Assembly (NCBI RefSeq): GCF_016774335.1
Contig: NZ_JAETWA010000011.1
Coordinates: 1 to 64,000 of the forward strand
Origin: Luteimonas saliphila
GTDB lineage: Bacteria > Pseudomonadota > Gammaproteobacteria > Xanthomonadales > Xanthomonadaceae
Length of the DNA stretch: 64,000 bases
Direction: 5' to 3'
A program made the position numbers and the translations under genes. Below, piece after piece: positions 1 through 8,730 of the stretch. The notes below the pieces were generated by a model that saw nothing but the letters and a program-made list of their open reading frames with translations, was not told where the DNA came from and ran no database searches. Within the stretch, counting starts at the first letter, position 1. The number at the start of each line of letters is the position of its first letter.

Positions 1-95
1 TCGGCATGCTGCCGCGGCTGCCCGGGGCCGGTGTGGCGCCCGCGGCGCAGCTGCACTTCCACGTCGCCGACGGGGTGCCGCTCAACCGCGCCCAC
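1..95 (+). repeat. Direct repeat, copy 1 (partner at 4049-4143)
   Basis: Perfect 95-base match, same orientation as the partner copy, about 4.05 kb apart. The left end is cut by the window edge, so the true repeat is longer. The right end is sharp at base 95. Confidence 0.95.
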
Positions 96-146
96 ACCGG
101 CTCTCGACGCCTGCCTTCGCAAATCGCGAAGAGATACGGGAATTGA
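1..146 (+). pseudogene. 5' fragment of an MFS transporter gene, broken
   Basis: Bases 1-95 are identical to 4049-4143, inside the intact MFS transporter gene (residues about 66-97). The match stops abruptly at base 96. The reading frame then runs through about 15 unrelated codons to a TGA at 144-146. The fragment begins before the window, so the length of the lost copy is unknown. It lacks everything after the first two membrane segments and cannot make a transporter. A duplication followed by deletion or insertion at base 95/96 would explain it; an assembly join is the alternative. Confidence 0.85.
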
Positions 147-217
147 CTCCCGTGCGGACGCGGCATTAGGAGCGGGCGACGGCTGGTCAGCAAGCCTGAG
201 CAGAAGAGGCCCAGGTT

Positions 218-2230
218 TCATTTCTCAGTGAGTGGGGTGGCTGGGAGTGTTTTTGTCTGCCGTATCCCTCGCCGAGGCGCCAGTAGCGACGTGAGCGTGT
301 CAGGTCTTCCGGACACCCGGACAAGGTGCGGATAGCGCAGCGTTCCCCGGTACCGGAGTGTCCGCTCGACGCGCTCACCGTCCTGTTCGACGGCCAGCTG
401 CACGGGTATCCGCCTTGCGCTGCGGACGGCCGCAACGAGGCGTTCGCCATCGAAAGGCTCGCCATGCACGGCCGCGATCCTGCTGCCCGGTGCCAGACCG
501 GCCGCAAATGCCGGGCCGTTCCAGCTCACCGCCCGGACCACGCCCTTGTCCGTCACCGTCATGCCGATGGAGTAGGACAGGTCGATGACGCCGTCCTCGC
601 CCTGCTGCTGCAGGTAGGCCGCGGTGGGGGTGTCGGTGTAGACCAGCTGCCAGCCATGCCGCACCAGGCCCGCCGTGGTGTCGACCTCTTCGTGGCCGTC
701 CACCCATGCTCGCAGTTCGCCCGCCCAATCGTTCGGGGCGAGGGCGTCAAGCGCGGCACACAGGTCATCGAAGGTGTAAGTGCGCGCGGGTGCGTCGCCG
801 GACGGTGCGGCGAAGAATGAGCGTGCGAAGTCGTCGAGGCCTTGGCGGCCATTGGTGCGCTCGCGCAGCAGCGCGTCTACCCACAGCCACAGCAGGACGC
901 CTTCGCGGTAGTAGTCCTTGCGGCGCTGCCAGTCGCGCCAGGGCACCGGTTTCTGCAGCATGAAGGTCGGGTAGCGGACGTCGTCCGACAGGCTGCGCCA
1001 CGCGCGGCCGGGACGATTGGCGACCTCGGCGGCGTCGAGCGCCAGCTGGTCGAGGGTGTCCTGTCGACTGCGCAGCCCGGCGCGCGCGGCGAGGATGCGG
1101 CCCCAGAATTCGGTCTGGCCTTCGTAGACCCACAGCAGGCTGCCGCCCTGCGGCACGTTGGGCGTCGGCGCCCACAGATCGGCGGGGACGCGGTAAAGCC
1201 CGTTCCAGGCATGCACCAGTTCGTGGGCGAGGATGTCGCGGCCGTTGAGCTGGCTCGCCCAGTCGCGAAAGTAGTTCGATGGCAGCGAGATCTCGCTGGA
1301 GCCGCGATGCTCGGCGCCGCCTGTCGATGCGTCGTCCTCCAGTCGCGCCAGGAACTCATAGCGCTTGAACGGTGCAGGGGGGAAGACCGCGGCGACCTGG
1401 TCGAGCATCCGCACCAGTTCCGCCTTCCGCTCGGGTGGCAGGTCGAGATCCTCGGCACGGCTGGCCATGAGGTTGAGGGTGACCGGCGCATCGCCCATGG
1501 TGGCGAGCGGGACCTTCCGGAGATGGCGCGCCGTATGGAGCGGTGAATCGAGCAGGGTCTCCAGGGAGACCGGTGCAAGCTCGACCATCCCGTCCTGCAC
1601 GGCCTCGACCTCCAGCGAAGACACTGGCTCCAACCCGGGCGGCAATGTCACGCTGGGCTCCACCATGATGTTGCGGGCGTACCAGCCGGCGGGATACACG
1701 ACCAACCGCTGCCAGGGCACGACCACCAGATCCCGCGACAGCGTGTCGGCGCCCACGATGACCTGGTAGGTCGCCTCGAGCGTGCTCGCACCCGTGGGAA
1801 TCTCCAGCTGGAACGCGTGCGCATCGATCGGGTGGCGCTGCCAGGGCAGCGGCTGTCCATCGATCGACACCGACAGCCCGGCGAGACTGGTGGCGGTGAG
1901 GCTGGGACCGTGGCTGGTGGTTTCCCAGCGCGGGTAGAGCAGGGCGGTCGGGCCAGCTGCCTGGACCGGGATGCGCACGCGAACGTTGAAGATTCTGTGC
2001 GTGATATCCGTCGCTTCGGCATGCACCTCGAGGGCGCCAGCGAAGACACGGTCGACGGGTTCCGGAATGGGAGCTGCCGCCAGGACCTGGACGGGCAGCT
2101 CCGAAGTCCTTCCAGGCCCTGGAGACGCGGTCGCCAGGGCCGCCAGCGTCACCGCAAGGGCAGCGTCAAGGCGGCGCCTTGAAGTGGACGGCGGATGGAA
2201 ATCGCCAATGCGTCGGGAGAATGGGGGCAC
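218..2230 (-). CDS. M61-family metallopeptidase with C-terminal PDZ domain
   Basis: Predicted exported zinc aminopeptidase of the M61 (glycyl aminopeptidase-like) family. From a GTG at 2230 the protein is 670 aa. An Arg-rich then hydrophobic segment (about residues 17-38) looks like a signal peptide, followed by a beta-rich N-terminal domain. The zinc site is HELVH at about 336-340, followed by AWNG as in M61, with a third ligand Glu in GQTEF at about 374. A PDZ-like domain occupies about 590-650. The frame stays open upstream to an ATG at 2428, but those 66 residues are low-complexity and not protein-like; neither start has a good ribosome site. The gene lies between the broken and the intact MFS copies and is divergent from the alcohol dehydrogenase, so it may have arrived with, or caused, that rearrangement. 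Confidence 0.8.
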   Translation of the reverse strand: MPPFSRRIGDFHPPSTSRRRLDAALAVTLAALATASPGPGRTSELPVQVLAAAPIPEPVDRVFAGALEVHAEATDITHRIFNVRVRIPVQAAGPTALLYPRWETTSHGPSLTATSLAGLSVSIDGQPLPWQRHPIDAHAFQLEIPTGASTLEATYQVIVGADTLSRDLVVVPWQRLVVYPAGWYARNIMVEPSVTLPPGLEPVSSLEVEAVQDGMVELAPVSLETLLDSPLHTARHLRKVPLATMGDAPVTLNLMASRAEDLDLPPERKAELVRMLDQVAAVFPPAPFKRYEFLARLEDDASTGGAEHRGSSEISLPSNYFRDWASQLNGRDILAHELVHAWNGLYRVPADLWAPTPNVPQGGSLLWVYEGQTEFWGRILAARAGLRSRQDTLDQLALDAAEVANRPGRAWRSLSDDVRYPTFMLQKPVPWRDWQRRKDYYREGVLLWLWVDALLRERTNGRQGLDDFARSFFAAPSGDAPARTYTFDDLCAALDALAPNDWAGELRAWVDGHEEVDTTAGLVRHGWQLVYTDTPTAAYLQQQGEDGVIDLSYSIGMTVTDKGVVRAVSWNGPAFAAGLAPGSRIAAVHGEPFDGERLVAAVRSARRIPVQLAVEQDGERVERTLRYRGTLRYPHLVRVSGRPDTLTSLLAPRRGIRQTKTLPATPLTEK

Positions 2231-2507
2231 GGAGTCGGATCTCGGGGAAGGGGCAGAGGCAAGGAGAGTGCAGAGGTTCTCTCCCCCGGGCAGCAACAGT
2301 CGAAGAATAGTGGGCGCACTGGCCAGGCCGAGACCTGTGTCGTTCGCAACGTGTGGGTGGGCGGGGCCGGGCTGATGGACATGGTGTCGCGTCGGGAGTC
2401 GTGTCGTGGACAGTCCTCCGGAAGGCAAGTTCCGAAGCCGCGCCGATCACGACCGGCCAAGCGCCGGTGGAGTATCGTCTCGGCCTTCTTTACCGGAGAC
2501 CGCTGCC

Positions 2508-3524
2508 ATGGGCACCCCCTACCGCGCCTGGGCCGCCACGAGCGTCGGCGCCGCGCTGGAGCCCTTCGAATACGACCCCGGCCCGCTGGGGGCCGACGAG
2601 GTCGAGATCAGGGTCGAGCACTGCGGCGTCTGCCACTCCGACCTGTCGATGCTGGACAACGAGTGGGGCTTCACCGCCTATCCGTTCGTGCCCGGCCACG
2701 AGGCGGTGGGGCGGGTGACGGCGCTGGGCGAACACGCCAAGGGCGTGGCACTCGGGCAGCGCGTGGGCCTGGGCTGGAACGCGCGCAGTTGCCTGCACTG
2801 CAGCGCCTGCCTGGCCGGCGACCAGCACCTGTGCCGCGAGGTGCAACCCACCCTGGGCGGGCGCCATGGTGCCTTCGCCGAGAAGGTGCGCGCGCACTGG
2901 GTGTGGGTGGCGCCGCTGCCCGAAGGCCTGGACGCGGCCGAGTCCGGCCCGCTGCTGTGCGGCGGCATCACCGTGTTCGCGCCGCTGCGCGAGCTGGGCA
3001 TCGCGCCCACCGCGCGGGTCGGCGTGATCGGCATCGGCGGGCTGGGCCACATGGCGCTGAAGTTCTGCCGGGCGTGGGGCTGCGAGGTCACCGCGTTCAC
3101 CACCAGCGCCTCCAAGGAAGAGGAGGCGCGCGCGTTCGGCGCGCATCGCGTGGTCACCACCGGGGACGCCGCGGCGCTGAAGAAACTCGCAGGCAGCTTC
3201 GACCTGATCATCGACACGGTGAACGCTTCGCTGGACTGGCCCGGCCTGGTCGGGGCCCTGGCGCCGAAGGGACGGCTGCACGTGGTCGGCGTGCCGCTGC
3301 AGCCGATCGCGGTGTCGGCGTTCTCGCTGATCTCGGGGCAGAAGGCGTTGTCGGGTTCGCCCACCGGCTCGCGCGGCGCGATCGACAGCATGCTCGGCTT
3401 CGCCGCCCGCCATGGCGTGGCGCCGCAGACCGAGCACTTCCCGATGAGTCGCGTCAACGAAGCGCTGGAACACCTGCGCGCCGGCAAGGCCCGCTACCGG
3501 ATCGTGCTGGACGCGGATTTCTGA
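2508..3524 (+). CDS. Zinc-dependent NAD(P) alcohol dehydrogenase, YahK/CAD-like
   Basis: A 338-aa medium-chain dehydrogenase that should oxidise alcohols or reduce aldehydes with NAD(P)(H) in the cytoplasm. Visible features are catalytic zinc residues Cys42 (GVCHSD) and His64-Glu65 (GHE), structural zinc cysteines 95, 98, 101 and 109, and a Rossmann GIGGLG motif near residue 180. Length is normal for the family. ATG at 2508 is chosen because GGAG lies about 9 bases upstream and the N-terminus then aligns with the family; an upstream in-frame ATG at 2406 adds an unconvincing extension. It precedes the MFS transporter in the same direction with a 328-base gap. A second enzyme of this family is at 53644. 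The substrate cannot be told. Confidence 0.88.
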   Translation: MGTPYRAWAATSVGAALEPFEYDPGPLGADEVEIRVEHCGVCHSDLSMLDNEWGFTAYPFVPGHEAVGRVTALGEHAKGVALGQRVGLGWNARSCLHCSACLAGDQHLCREVQPTLGGRHGAFAEKVRAHWVWVAPLPEGLDAAESGPLLCGGITVFAPLRELGIAPTARVGVIGIGGLGHMALKFCRAWGCEVTAFTTSASKEEEARAFGAHRVVTTGDAAALKKLAGSFDLIIDTVNASLDWPGLVGALAPKGRLHVVGVPLQPIAVSAFSLISGQKALSGSPTGSRGAIDSMLGFAARHGVAPQTEHFPMSRVNEALEHLRAGKARYRIVLDADF

Positions 3525-3852
3525 GGACAGGCGCCGGGCGGTGCCATCCCGCGATTCCCGTCATCCGCCGCAGACGGAGAGCGCTGCGCATCCGGCCCGG
3601 AGCCGGGTGCGGACGTGACCACCTGACTCCGGCGCGGACAGGTGCCGCGGGGATCGGCCCTGGCGAGCGCGTGCGCGATGACCGCGGCCGCGGCGATGCC
3701 GCCGGGGGCGGGACCCTCCCGCTATGCGGCGGCGTGTTCGACATGCCGACGTGGCGCCCGCCGTCCCGCCGCACTGGCGACGCGACGGGGATGCAGACCC
3801 GGAGCCGCTCGCGCACACTTGCGCTCCGCTCCGGCTCCCGCGCACTTTGCAG
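3525..3852. other. Non-coding gap between alcohol dehydrogenase and MFS genes
   Basis: No convincing gene. The frame of the MFS gene is open upstream to an ATG at 3724, but the added residues are Arg/Pro/Ala-rich and unlike a membrane protein N-terminus. A short GC-rich inverted repeat (ggcccgg/ccgggt, about 3594-3611) could end transcription of the dehydrogenase but has no T-tract. Confidence 0.4.
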
Positions 3853-5457
3853 ATGATCAACGGCCTAGCCTTCCGCCACCCCCTCGTGTTCTGGTTCGGC
3901 TGCGCGCTGCTGGTGGGCGGGGTGTTCGCGCACGCGCCGATGTTCATGATGGGCCAGCACACGCACTGGCAGATGGTGGGCATGCCGATGACCACGGAGA
4001 TGTGGCTGGGCATGGCGGCGATCCCGGTGGGGCTGGCGCTGTCGGCCTTCGGCATGCTGCCGCGGCTGCCCGGGGCCGGTGTGGCGCCCGCGGCGCAGCT
4101 GCACTTCCACGTCGCCGACGGGGTGCCGCTCAACCGCGCCCACGCCACCCTGGTGCTGGTGCTGGTGGTCGCACTGGCGGTGGACGTGATGAAGCCGGCC
4201 ACGCTCGGCTTCGTGATGCCGGGCATGGGCGCCGAGTACGCCATCGGCAAGTCCACCTCCAGCCTGCTGGCGCTGTTCGCGCTCACCGGCACCACGGTGG
4301 GCTCGGTGGTGTGGGGCCGCATCGCCGACCGCGCCGGGCGGCGCGCGGCGATCCTGCTGTCGGCGCTGATGTTCATGGGCACCGCGATCTGCGGCGCGAT
4401 GCCGACCTTCGAATGGAACCTGGCGATGTGCTTCCTGATGGGCGCGTCGGCCGGCGGCCTGCTGCCGATCACCTTCACCCTGATGGCCGAGACGGTGCCG
4501 GCCGCGCACCGCGGCTGGCTGCTGGTGGCGCTGGGCGGGGTGGGCACGTCGGCCGGCTACCTGCTGGCGGCGGGCGCGGCGGCGTGGCTGGAACCGATGT
4601 TCAGCTGGCGCGTGCTGTGGTTGCTGGGGCTGCCGACCGGCGCGGTGATCATCGTGCTCAACCGCTGGATCCCCGAGTCGCCGCGCTTCCTGTCCAACGC
4701 CGGCCTGCACACGGCGGCGCGCGAGGTGCTGCGCCGGTTCGCCGGGCCCGGGCAGGGTGCGGTGGAGGTGGACGACGCCGCGCACCCGGGCGCGCCGGTG
4801 ATGGAGGAGTCGCATCCGGTCACCGGCCTGCGCGCGCTGCTGCATGGGCGGCATGCGCCGATCACCACCGGGCTGCTGGTCTGCGGCGTGGCGTGGGGGC
4901 TGGCGAACTTCGGTTTCCTGCTGTGGCTGCCGACCAACCTGGTGGAACTGGGCGTGGAAGCCGGCGCGGCCAGCGCCCTGCTCGCGCGCTCGGCGCTGCT
5001 GGCGCTGCCCGGAATCGCGGTGGTGATCTGGCTCTACCACCGCTGGAGCAGCGTGCGCGCGCTGGTGCTGTTCATCGCGTTCACCACGTTGTCGCTGCTG
5101 GCGTTCGCGGCGATGGGTTTCGCCGGCGTGCGCGACCAGGCGTGGGTGGTGGTGGCCACGGCCGCGTTGCTGGTCAGCGTGAGCGGGGTGATCGCGATGC
5201 TGATCCCGTACGCGGCCGAGATCTACCCGGTGCGCCTGCGCGGCACCGGCTCGGGCGTGGTCGCAGCCAGCTCGAAGGCCGGCGGCATCCTCGGCGCGGG
5301 GCTGGGCGTGGTCGGCTTCTTCGACCACTTCGCGTGGTCGGCGCTGCTCATCGCCGCGCCGATGGCGCTGTCGGGCTGGATGCTGCTGCGGCACGGCATC
5401 GAGACGCGCGGGCGGCGGCTGGAGGAGATCGAGACGGCGCTTTCGGCGCCGCGCTAG
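3853..5457 (+). CDS. MFS transporter with two extra N-terminal membrane segments
   Basis: A 534-aa integral inner-membrane carrier of the major facilitator superfamily. Two hydrophobic segments (about 13-30 and 50-70) precede the usual 12. The core shows the loop motif GRIADRAGRR between the second and third core helices and PESPRFL after the sixth, as in sugar-porter or aromatic-acid type carriers. The substrate is unknown. The start is ATG at 3853, just before the first hydrophobic segment. The fragment at 1-146 is a broken copy of residues 66-97. The alpha/beta hydrolase downstream is convergent. Transport of a sugar or small acid linked to the upstream dehydrogenase is possible but only an inference. 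Confidence 0.88.
   Translation: MINGLAFRHPLVFWFGCALLVGGVFAHAPMFMMGQHTHWQMVGMPMTTEMWLGMAAIPVGLALSAFGMLPRLPGAGVAPAAQLHFHVADGVPLNRAHATLVLVLVVALAVDVMKPATLGFVMPGMGAEYAIGKSTSSLLALFALTGTTVGSVVWGRIADRAGRRAAILLSALMFMGTAICGAMPTFEWNLAMCFLMGASAGGLLPITFTLMAETVPAAHRGWLLVALGGVGTSAGYLLAAGAAAWLEPMFSWRVLWLLGLPTGAVIIVLNRWIPESPRFLSNAGLHTAAREVLRRFAGPGQGAVEVDDAAHPGAPVMEESHPVTGLRALLHGRHAPITTGLLVCGVAWGLANFGFLLWLPTNLVELGVEAGAASALLARSALLALPGIAVVIWLYHRWSSVRALVLFIAFTTLSLLAFAAMGFAGVRDQAWVVVATAALLVSVSGVIAMLIPYAAEIYPVRLRGTGSGVVAASSKAGGILGAGLGVVGFFDHFAWSALLIAAPMALSGWMLLRHGIETRGRRLEEIETALSAPR
4049..4143 (+). repeat. Direct repeat, copy 2 inside the intact MFS gene
   Basis: Identical to bases 1-95. Lies within codons about 66-97 of the intact transporter, whose frame continues without interruption, so this copy is the parent-like one. 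Confidence 0.95.
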
Positions 5458-5510
5458 AGGCGGGAACGCGGGCGGACCCGGCTGGCGGGATACGCCGCGC
5501 CAAGTGCGCT

Positions 5511-6386
5511 TCACTCCGCGGCGTCGGTCTCCGCGCTTGCCCGGTTCCGGCGTATGAACTCCACCATCAGCGACGCCGCTTGCTGCGCATGCGTCTCAAG
5601 CAGCAGGTGGCCCGCGTCGAGCACGTGCGCCTCCATCCTCGGCAGGGCGCGCATCCACGACAGCACTTCGTCGAGTTCGAAGTAGATGTCGTGCCGGCCC
5701 CAGACCATCAGCGCCGGCGGCTGGTGGCGTTCGAGCCAGGCGGCGATGTCGTCGAAGCGCTCCGCGTAGCGGCCGTAATCGGCGATCAGCGCCCGTTGCG
5801 TGTCCAGGTGGCCGGGTAACTGCATCACCCGCCAGTCCTCTTCCCAGTGCGCGGCGGGAATGCACGCGGCCACCTCGGCGGGAACGCCGGAGACGTAGGT
5901 GTCGCGCGTGCCTTCGAGGCTCAGGTGCGCGGTGACCTCGGCTTCGAGTGCAGGCGTCGGCCGCTCCCAGTAGGCGCGCGTCGCCGCCCAGCCCGGGCCC
6001 CAGCCGGAGCGGTGCGCATTGGCGTTCTGCACGATCAGGCCCAGCACCTGCTCCGGCGCGTCCATCGCGACGTGCAGGCCGACCGGCGTGCCCCAGTCAT
6101 GCAGGTAGATGTAGCGCGGGCCTACGCCGAGCCGGTCCAGCAGTTCGACGATCGCCTCGCCGATGCCGTGGAAGGTGGCGTCGGGCATCGGGTCGGAAGC
6201 GCCATGGCCGGGCAGGTCGGGCGCGATCACGTGCGCGACCTGCGCGAGCGCAGGCGCGACCTGCCGGAACATGCGCGAAGAATTGGGCGTGCCGTGCAGG
6301 AGCAGCAGGGCGGGTGCGCCCGGGTCGCCGGCCGTGGAATACGACAGGTCGCGGCCACTGGACAGGCGCAGGCGTTGGGTCTTCAT
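5511..6386 (-). CDS. Alpha/beta hydrolase, haloalkane dehalogenase/epoxide hydrolase-like
   Basis: A 291-aa soluble alpha/beta-fold hydrolase. An oxyanion HGTPNSS motif sits at about 31-37. The nucleophile elbow is HDWGTPVG (about 115), with Asp in place of the usual Ser, as in haloalkane dehalogenases and epoxide hydrolases. A later acid lies in GRHD and the catalytic His in DAGHLL near the C-terminus. No signal peptide is visible. Its 3' end faces that of the MFS gene, 53 bases away. Dehalogenase and epoxide hydrolase activity cannot be separated from the sequence alone; family membership is firm, substrate unknown. Confidence 0.85.
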   Translation of the reverse strand: MKTQRLRLSSGRDLSYSTAGDPGAPALLLLHGTPNSSRMFRQVAPALAQVAHVIAPDLPGHGASDPMPDATFHGIGEAIVELLDRLGVGPRYIYLHDWGTPVGLHVAMDAPEQVLGLIVQNANAHRSGWGPGWAATRAYWERPTPALEAEVTAHLSLEGTRDTYVSGVPAEVAACIPAAHWEEDWRVMQLPGHLDTQRALIADYGRYAERFDDIAAWLERHQPPALMVWGRHDIYFELDEVLSWMRALPRMEAHVLDAGHLLLETHAQQAASLMVEFIRRNRASAETDAAE

Positions 6387-6737
6387 CGCGCGATCGTGTG
6401 TTGTGCGACCAGGACGAATCTAGGGAAGTGGCGTTAGCGGTGAGTGAGCGCGGCGTGGAGGCAGTTCGTCTGTCGCGCGCGAGCGTCCGGATCCGACGGA
6501 ACCGTTCGCCCGATTGCCTGGCGCCAGGCGAATCCGTTTGCGTCAGGGGCCCCGCCTCGCTCGCCGCGTGCACAGCCGGGCCATGTGCGAGAAGGCCATT
6601 GCCGGTTTCCGCCGCACCCGGTGGTGACCACACTTGAGGCACCGCGACTTCGCTGGGGGTCGCGCCCGGCGACTTCCGATGCAACCGGCGTCATCATCGC
6701 CGCATCCGCTTCCACCGAACCCTCCAGAGTTGCCGAC
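6387..6737. other. Divergent intergenic region
   Basis: 351 bases between the start of the alpha/beta hydrolase (minus) and the serine hydrolase (plus). Several frames are open but read as Arg/Pro/Ala-rich shadow sequence. It should hold two promoters; I could not pick out a convincing -35/-10 pair. Confidence 0.4.
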
Positions 6738-8165
6738 ATGTCCCGTGCCTTCGTCCTGCTCATCGCCTGTTGCCTGCCGCTGACACTGCTGGCGCAATCG
6801 CCCCCCGCGCCAACCGCCACTGCCGCTCCGGCCTCCGAATCGGCCGTCGATCCCGCACGGCAGGCGCTGGATGCGTGGCTGGCGGCGTTCAATTCCGGAG
6901 AACGCGCACCGCTGGAGGCCTATCGCGACCGTTGGAAGCCGGACATGGACGTGGACCGGATGCTGGAGTTCCACGCCGAGACCGGCGGGTTCCGGCTGGT
7001 GCGCCACGAGCCGTCGGAACCCGGCAAGGCCCTCGCGCTGCTGCAGGAAATGGAATCCGACACGGTCGCGCGCATGGAGATGGCGGTGACGCCGGGCGAG
7101 CCGGCGCGCCTGGAGATCCGCACGATCGATCCGCCCGAGGACCTGCGCGTCGCGCGCATGACCGCGGCCGGCGCCATCGACGCGCTGGTGGCGAAAGCCG
7201 ATGCGCAGGCGGCGAACGATGCGTTCTCCGGTGTGTTGCTGATCGCGAATGGCGACGACGTCCTGCTGCAACGTGCATGGAACCGCGCCGGCGCCCCTGC
7301 CGACGCGCCGATCACGCTGGACACGAAGTTCCGCATCGGTTCGATGAACAAGATGTTCACCGCCGTCGCCACGCTGCAACTGGTGCGGGCCGGCAAGCTG
7401 TCGCTGGACGGCACGGTGGGCGAATACCTGCCCGGTTATCCGAACGCGGAGATCGCGAAGGTGACGATCCGGCAACTGCTGACGCACTCGGGCGGCACCG
7501 GCGATTTCTTCGGGCCCGAGTTCGATGCGCAGCGCCTGTCGCTGAAGACGCACGACGACTACGTGCGCCTGTTCGGTGCGCGCGCGCCGACGCATCCGCC
7601 CAGTGCGGAGCAGCGCTATTCCAACTACGGCTTCCTGTTGCTGGGCGCGATCATCGAACGCGCGAGCGGCCAGTCGTACTACGACTACGTCGACACGCAC
7701 GTGTTCGCGCCCGCCGGCATGCGGGACAGCGGATCGTTGCCCGAGGATGTGCCCGTGCCGGGTCGTGCGACCGCCTACACGCGCAAGGACGGCGCCTGGA
7801 CCGATGCGGCCGACACCTTGCCGTATCGCGGCACCGCCGCCGGCGGCGGCTACAGCACCGCCGGCGACCTGCTGAAGTTCGCGCGCGCCCTGCTGGCGGG
7901 CACGTTGCTGTCGCCGGAACTGCTGGCCGAGGCCACGCGCAACCAGACCCCGTGGTACGGCTACGGATTCATGTCGCGCGAACAGGACGGCGTGCGCATG
8001 TTCGGTCATGGCGGCGGCGCGCCGGGCATGAACGGCGACCTGCGCGTCTATCCGGCGCAAGGCATCGTGGTGGTGGGACTGGCGAACGTGGATCCGCCTG
8101 CCGCCAATCGTCTGGTCGATTACTACCTGCTGCGCAGGCCGCTGCCGGCGACGCCTGCGCAGTGA
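6738..8165 (+). CDS. Exported beta-lactamase/PBP-like serine hydrolase
   Basis: A 475-aa class C beta-lactamase-fold protein (DUF302-free, Pfam beta-lactamase type) with a signal peptide ending near LLAQ-S (residue 20). Residues about 40-140 form a small alpha+beta domain before the hydrolase domain. Catalytic motifs are SMNK (Ser202, Lys205), YSN (Tyr294-Asn296) and an HGGGAPG motif replacing KTG near residue 420. Such proteins act on D-amino-acid peptides, esters or lactams; the substrate is not readable here. ATG at 6738 begins a proper signal sequence, while the upstream in-frame stretch to 6444 is not protein-like. It is the first of three serine hydrolases in the left 24 kb, each with a different layout. 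Confidence 0.86.
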   Translation: MSRAFVLLIACCLPLTLLAQSPPAPTATAAPASESAVDPARQALDAWLAAFNSGERAPLEAYRDRWKPDMDVDRMLEFHAETGGFRLVRHEPSEPGKALALLQEMESDTVARMEMAVTPGEPARLEIRTIDPPEDLRVARMTAAGAIDALVAKADAQAANDAFSGVLLIANGDDVLLQRAWNRAGAPADAPITLDTKFRIGSMNKMFTAVATLQLVRAGKLSLDGTVGEYLPGYPNAEIAKVTIRQLLTHSGGTGDFFGPEFDAQRLSLKTHDDYVRLFGARAPTHPPSAEQRYSNYGFLLLGAIIERASGQSYYDYVDTHVFAPAGMRDSGSLPEDVPVPGRATAYTRKDGAWTDAADTLPYRGTAAGGGYSTAGDLLKFARALLAGTLLSPELLAEATRNQTPWYGYGFMSREQDGVRMFGHGGGAPGMNGDLRVYPAQGIVVVGLANVDPPAANRLVDYYLLRRPLPATPAQ

Positions 8166-8355
8166 TCGCAGCACGGATCAACGCGATGGCTCGACGCAGG
8201 CCTGCGAAGGGCTTCGCCGCAGGAACATGCCGGCCCTTAGGCCCCCCATGCGGCACGCGCCTGCGTCCCGTGAGGGACGGCGCGCGGCGGCAACCCGCTG
8301 GATCGACGGCAGGGCCCTGGCGCCTCCGGCCCGCGACCGGCGGAACCGCACCCGG

Positions 8356-8730
8356 TCATTCGCGCGAACCGGGCGTCGGACGCCGCCGTAGCTGCCGCAT
8401 CGCCTGGTCGTATGCGGCGTCGATCTCCGCCGTCCGCTCGCTGGCCAGCGAGCGGATCTCGTTGGCCATCGTCGTCCCGCGGTCGGGATGGTATTCGGCG
8501 GCGCGGCGCCGGTAGGCGGCAGCGATCTCCGCTTCGTCCGCGTCCGCGGGCACCCCGAGCACGTCGGTCCAGTGGCGTGCGCCGATGTCGACGACATGCG
8601 GGGCGTCCGGCTCGGGCGCATCCTCGGGCGCAGCGTCGGCAGGCGGCTTGGCTGTGGACAGGAACACGCTGACCAGCCAGTAGCCGATCGCCAGTCCGCT
8701 GGCGGCGGCGAGGATCTCCAGCCCGCTCAT
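8356..8730 (-). CDS. Membrane-anchored J-domain (DnaJ-like) protein
   Basis: A 124-aa protein with one N-terminal hydrophobic segment (about 5-25), an acidic/Pro linker, and a J domain at about 50-115 containing the HPD motif (EYHPDRG) that stimulates Hsp70 ATPase. It has no zinc-finger or substrate-binding domain, so it probably recruits DnaK to a membrane location. Its ATG overlaps the stop of the preceding gene as ATGA (8727-8730), so it is translationally coupled as the last gene of a three-gene operon with the membrane protein and the DUF2167 protein. Confidence 0.85.
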   Translation of the reverse strand: MSGLEILAAASGLAIGYWLVSVFLSTAKPPADAAPEDAPEPDAPHVVDIGARHWTDVLGVPADADEAEIAAAYRRRAAEYHPDRGTTMANEIRSLASERTAEIDAAYDQAMRQLRRRPTPGSRE

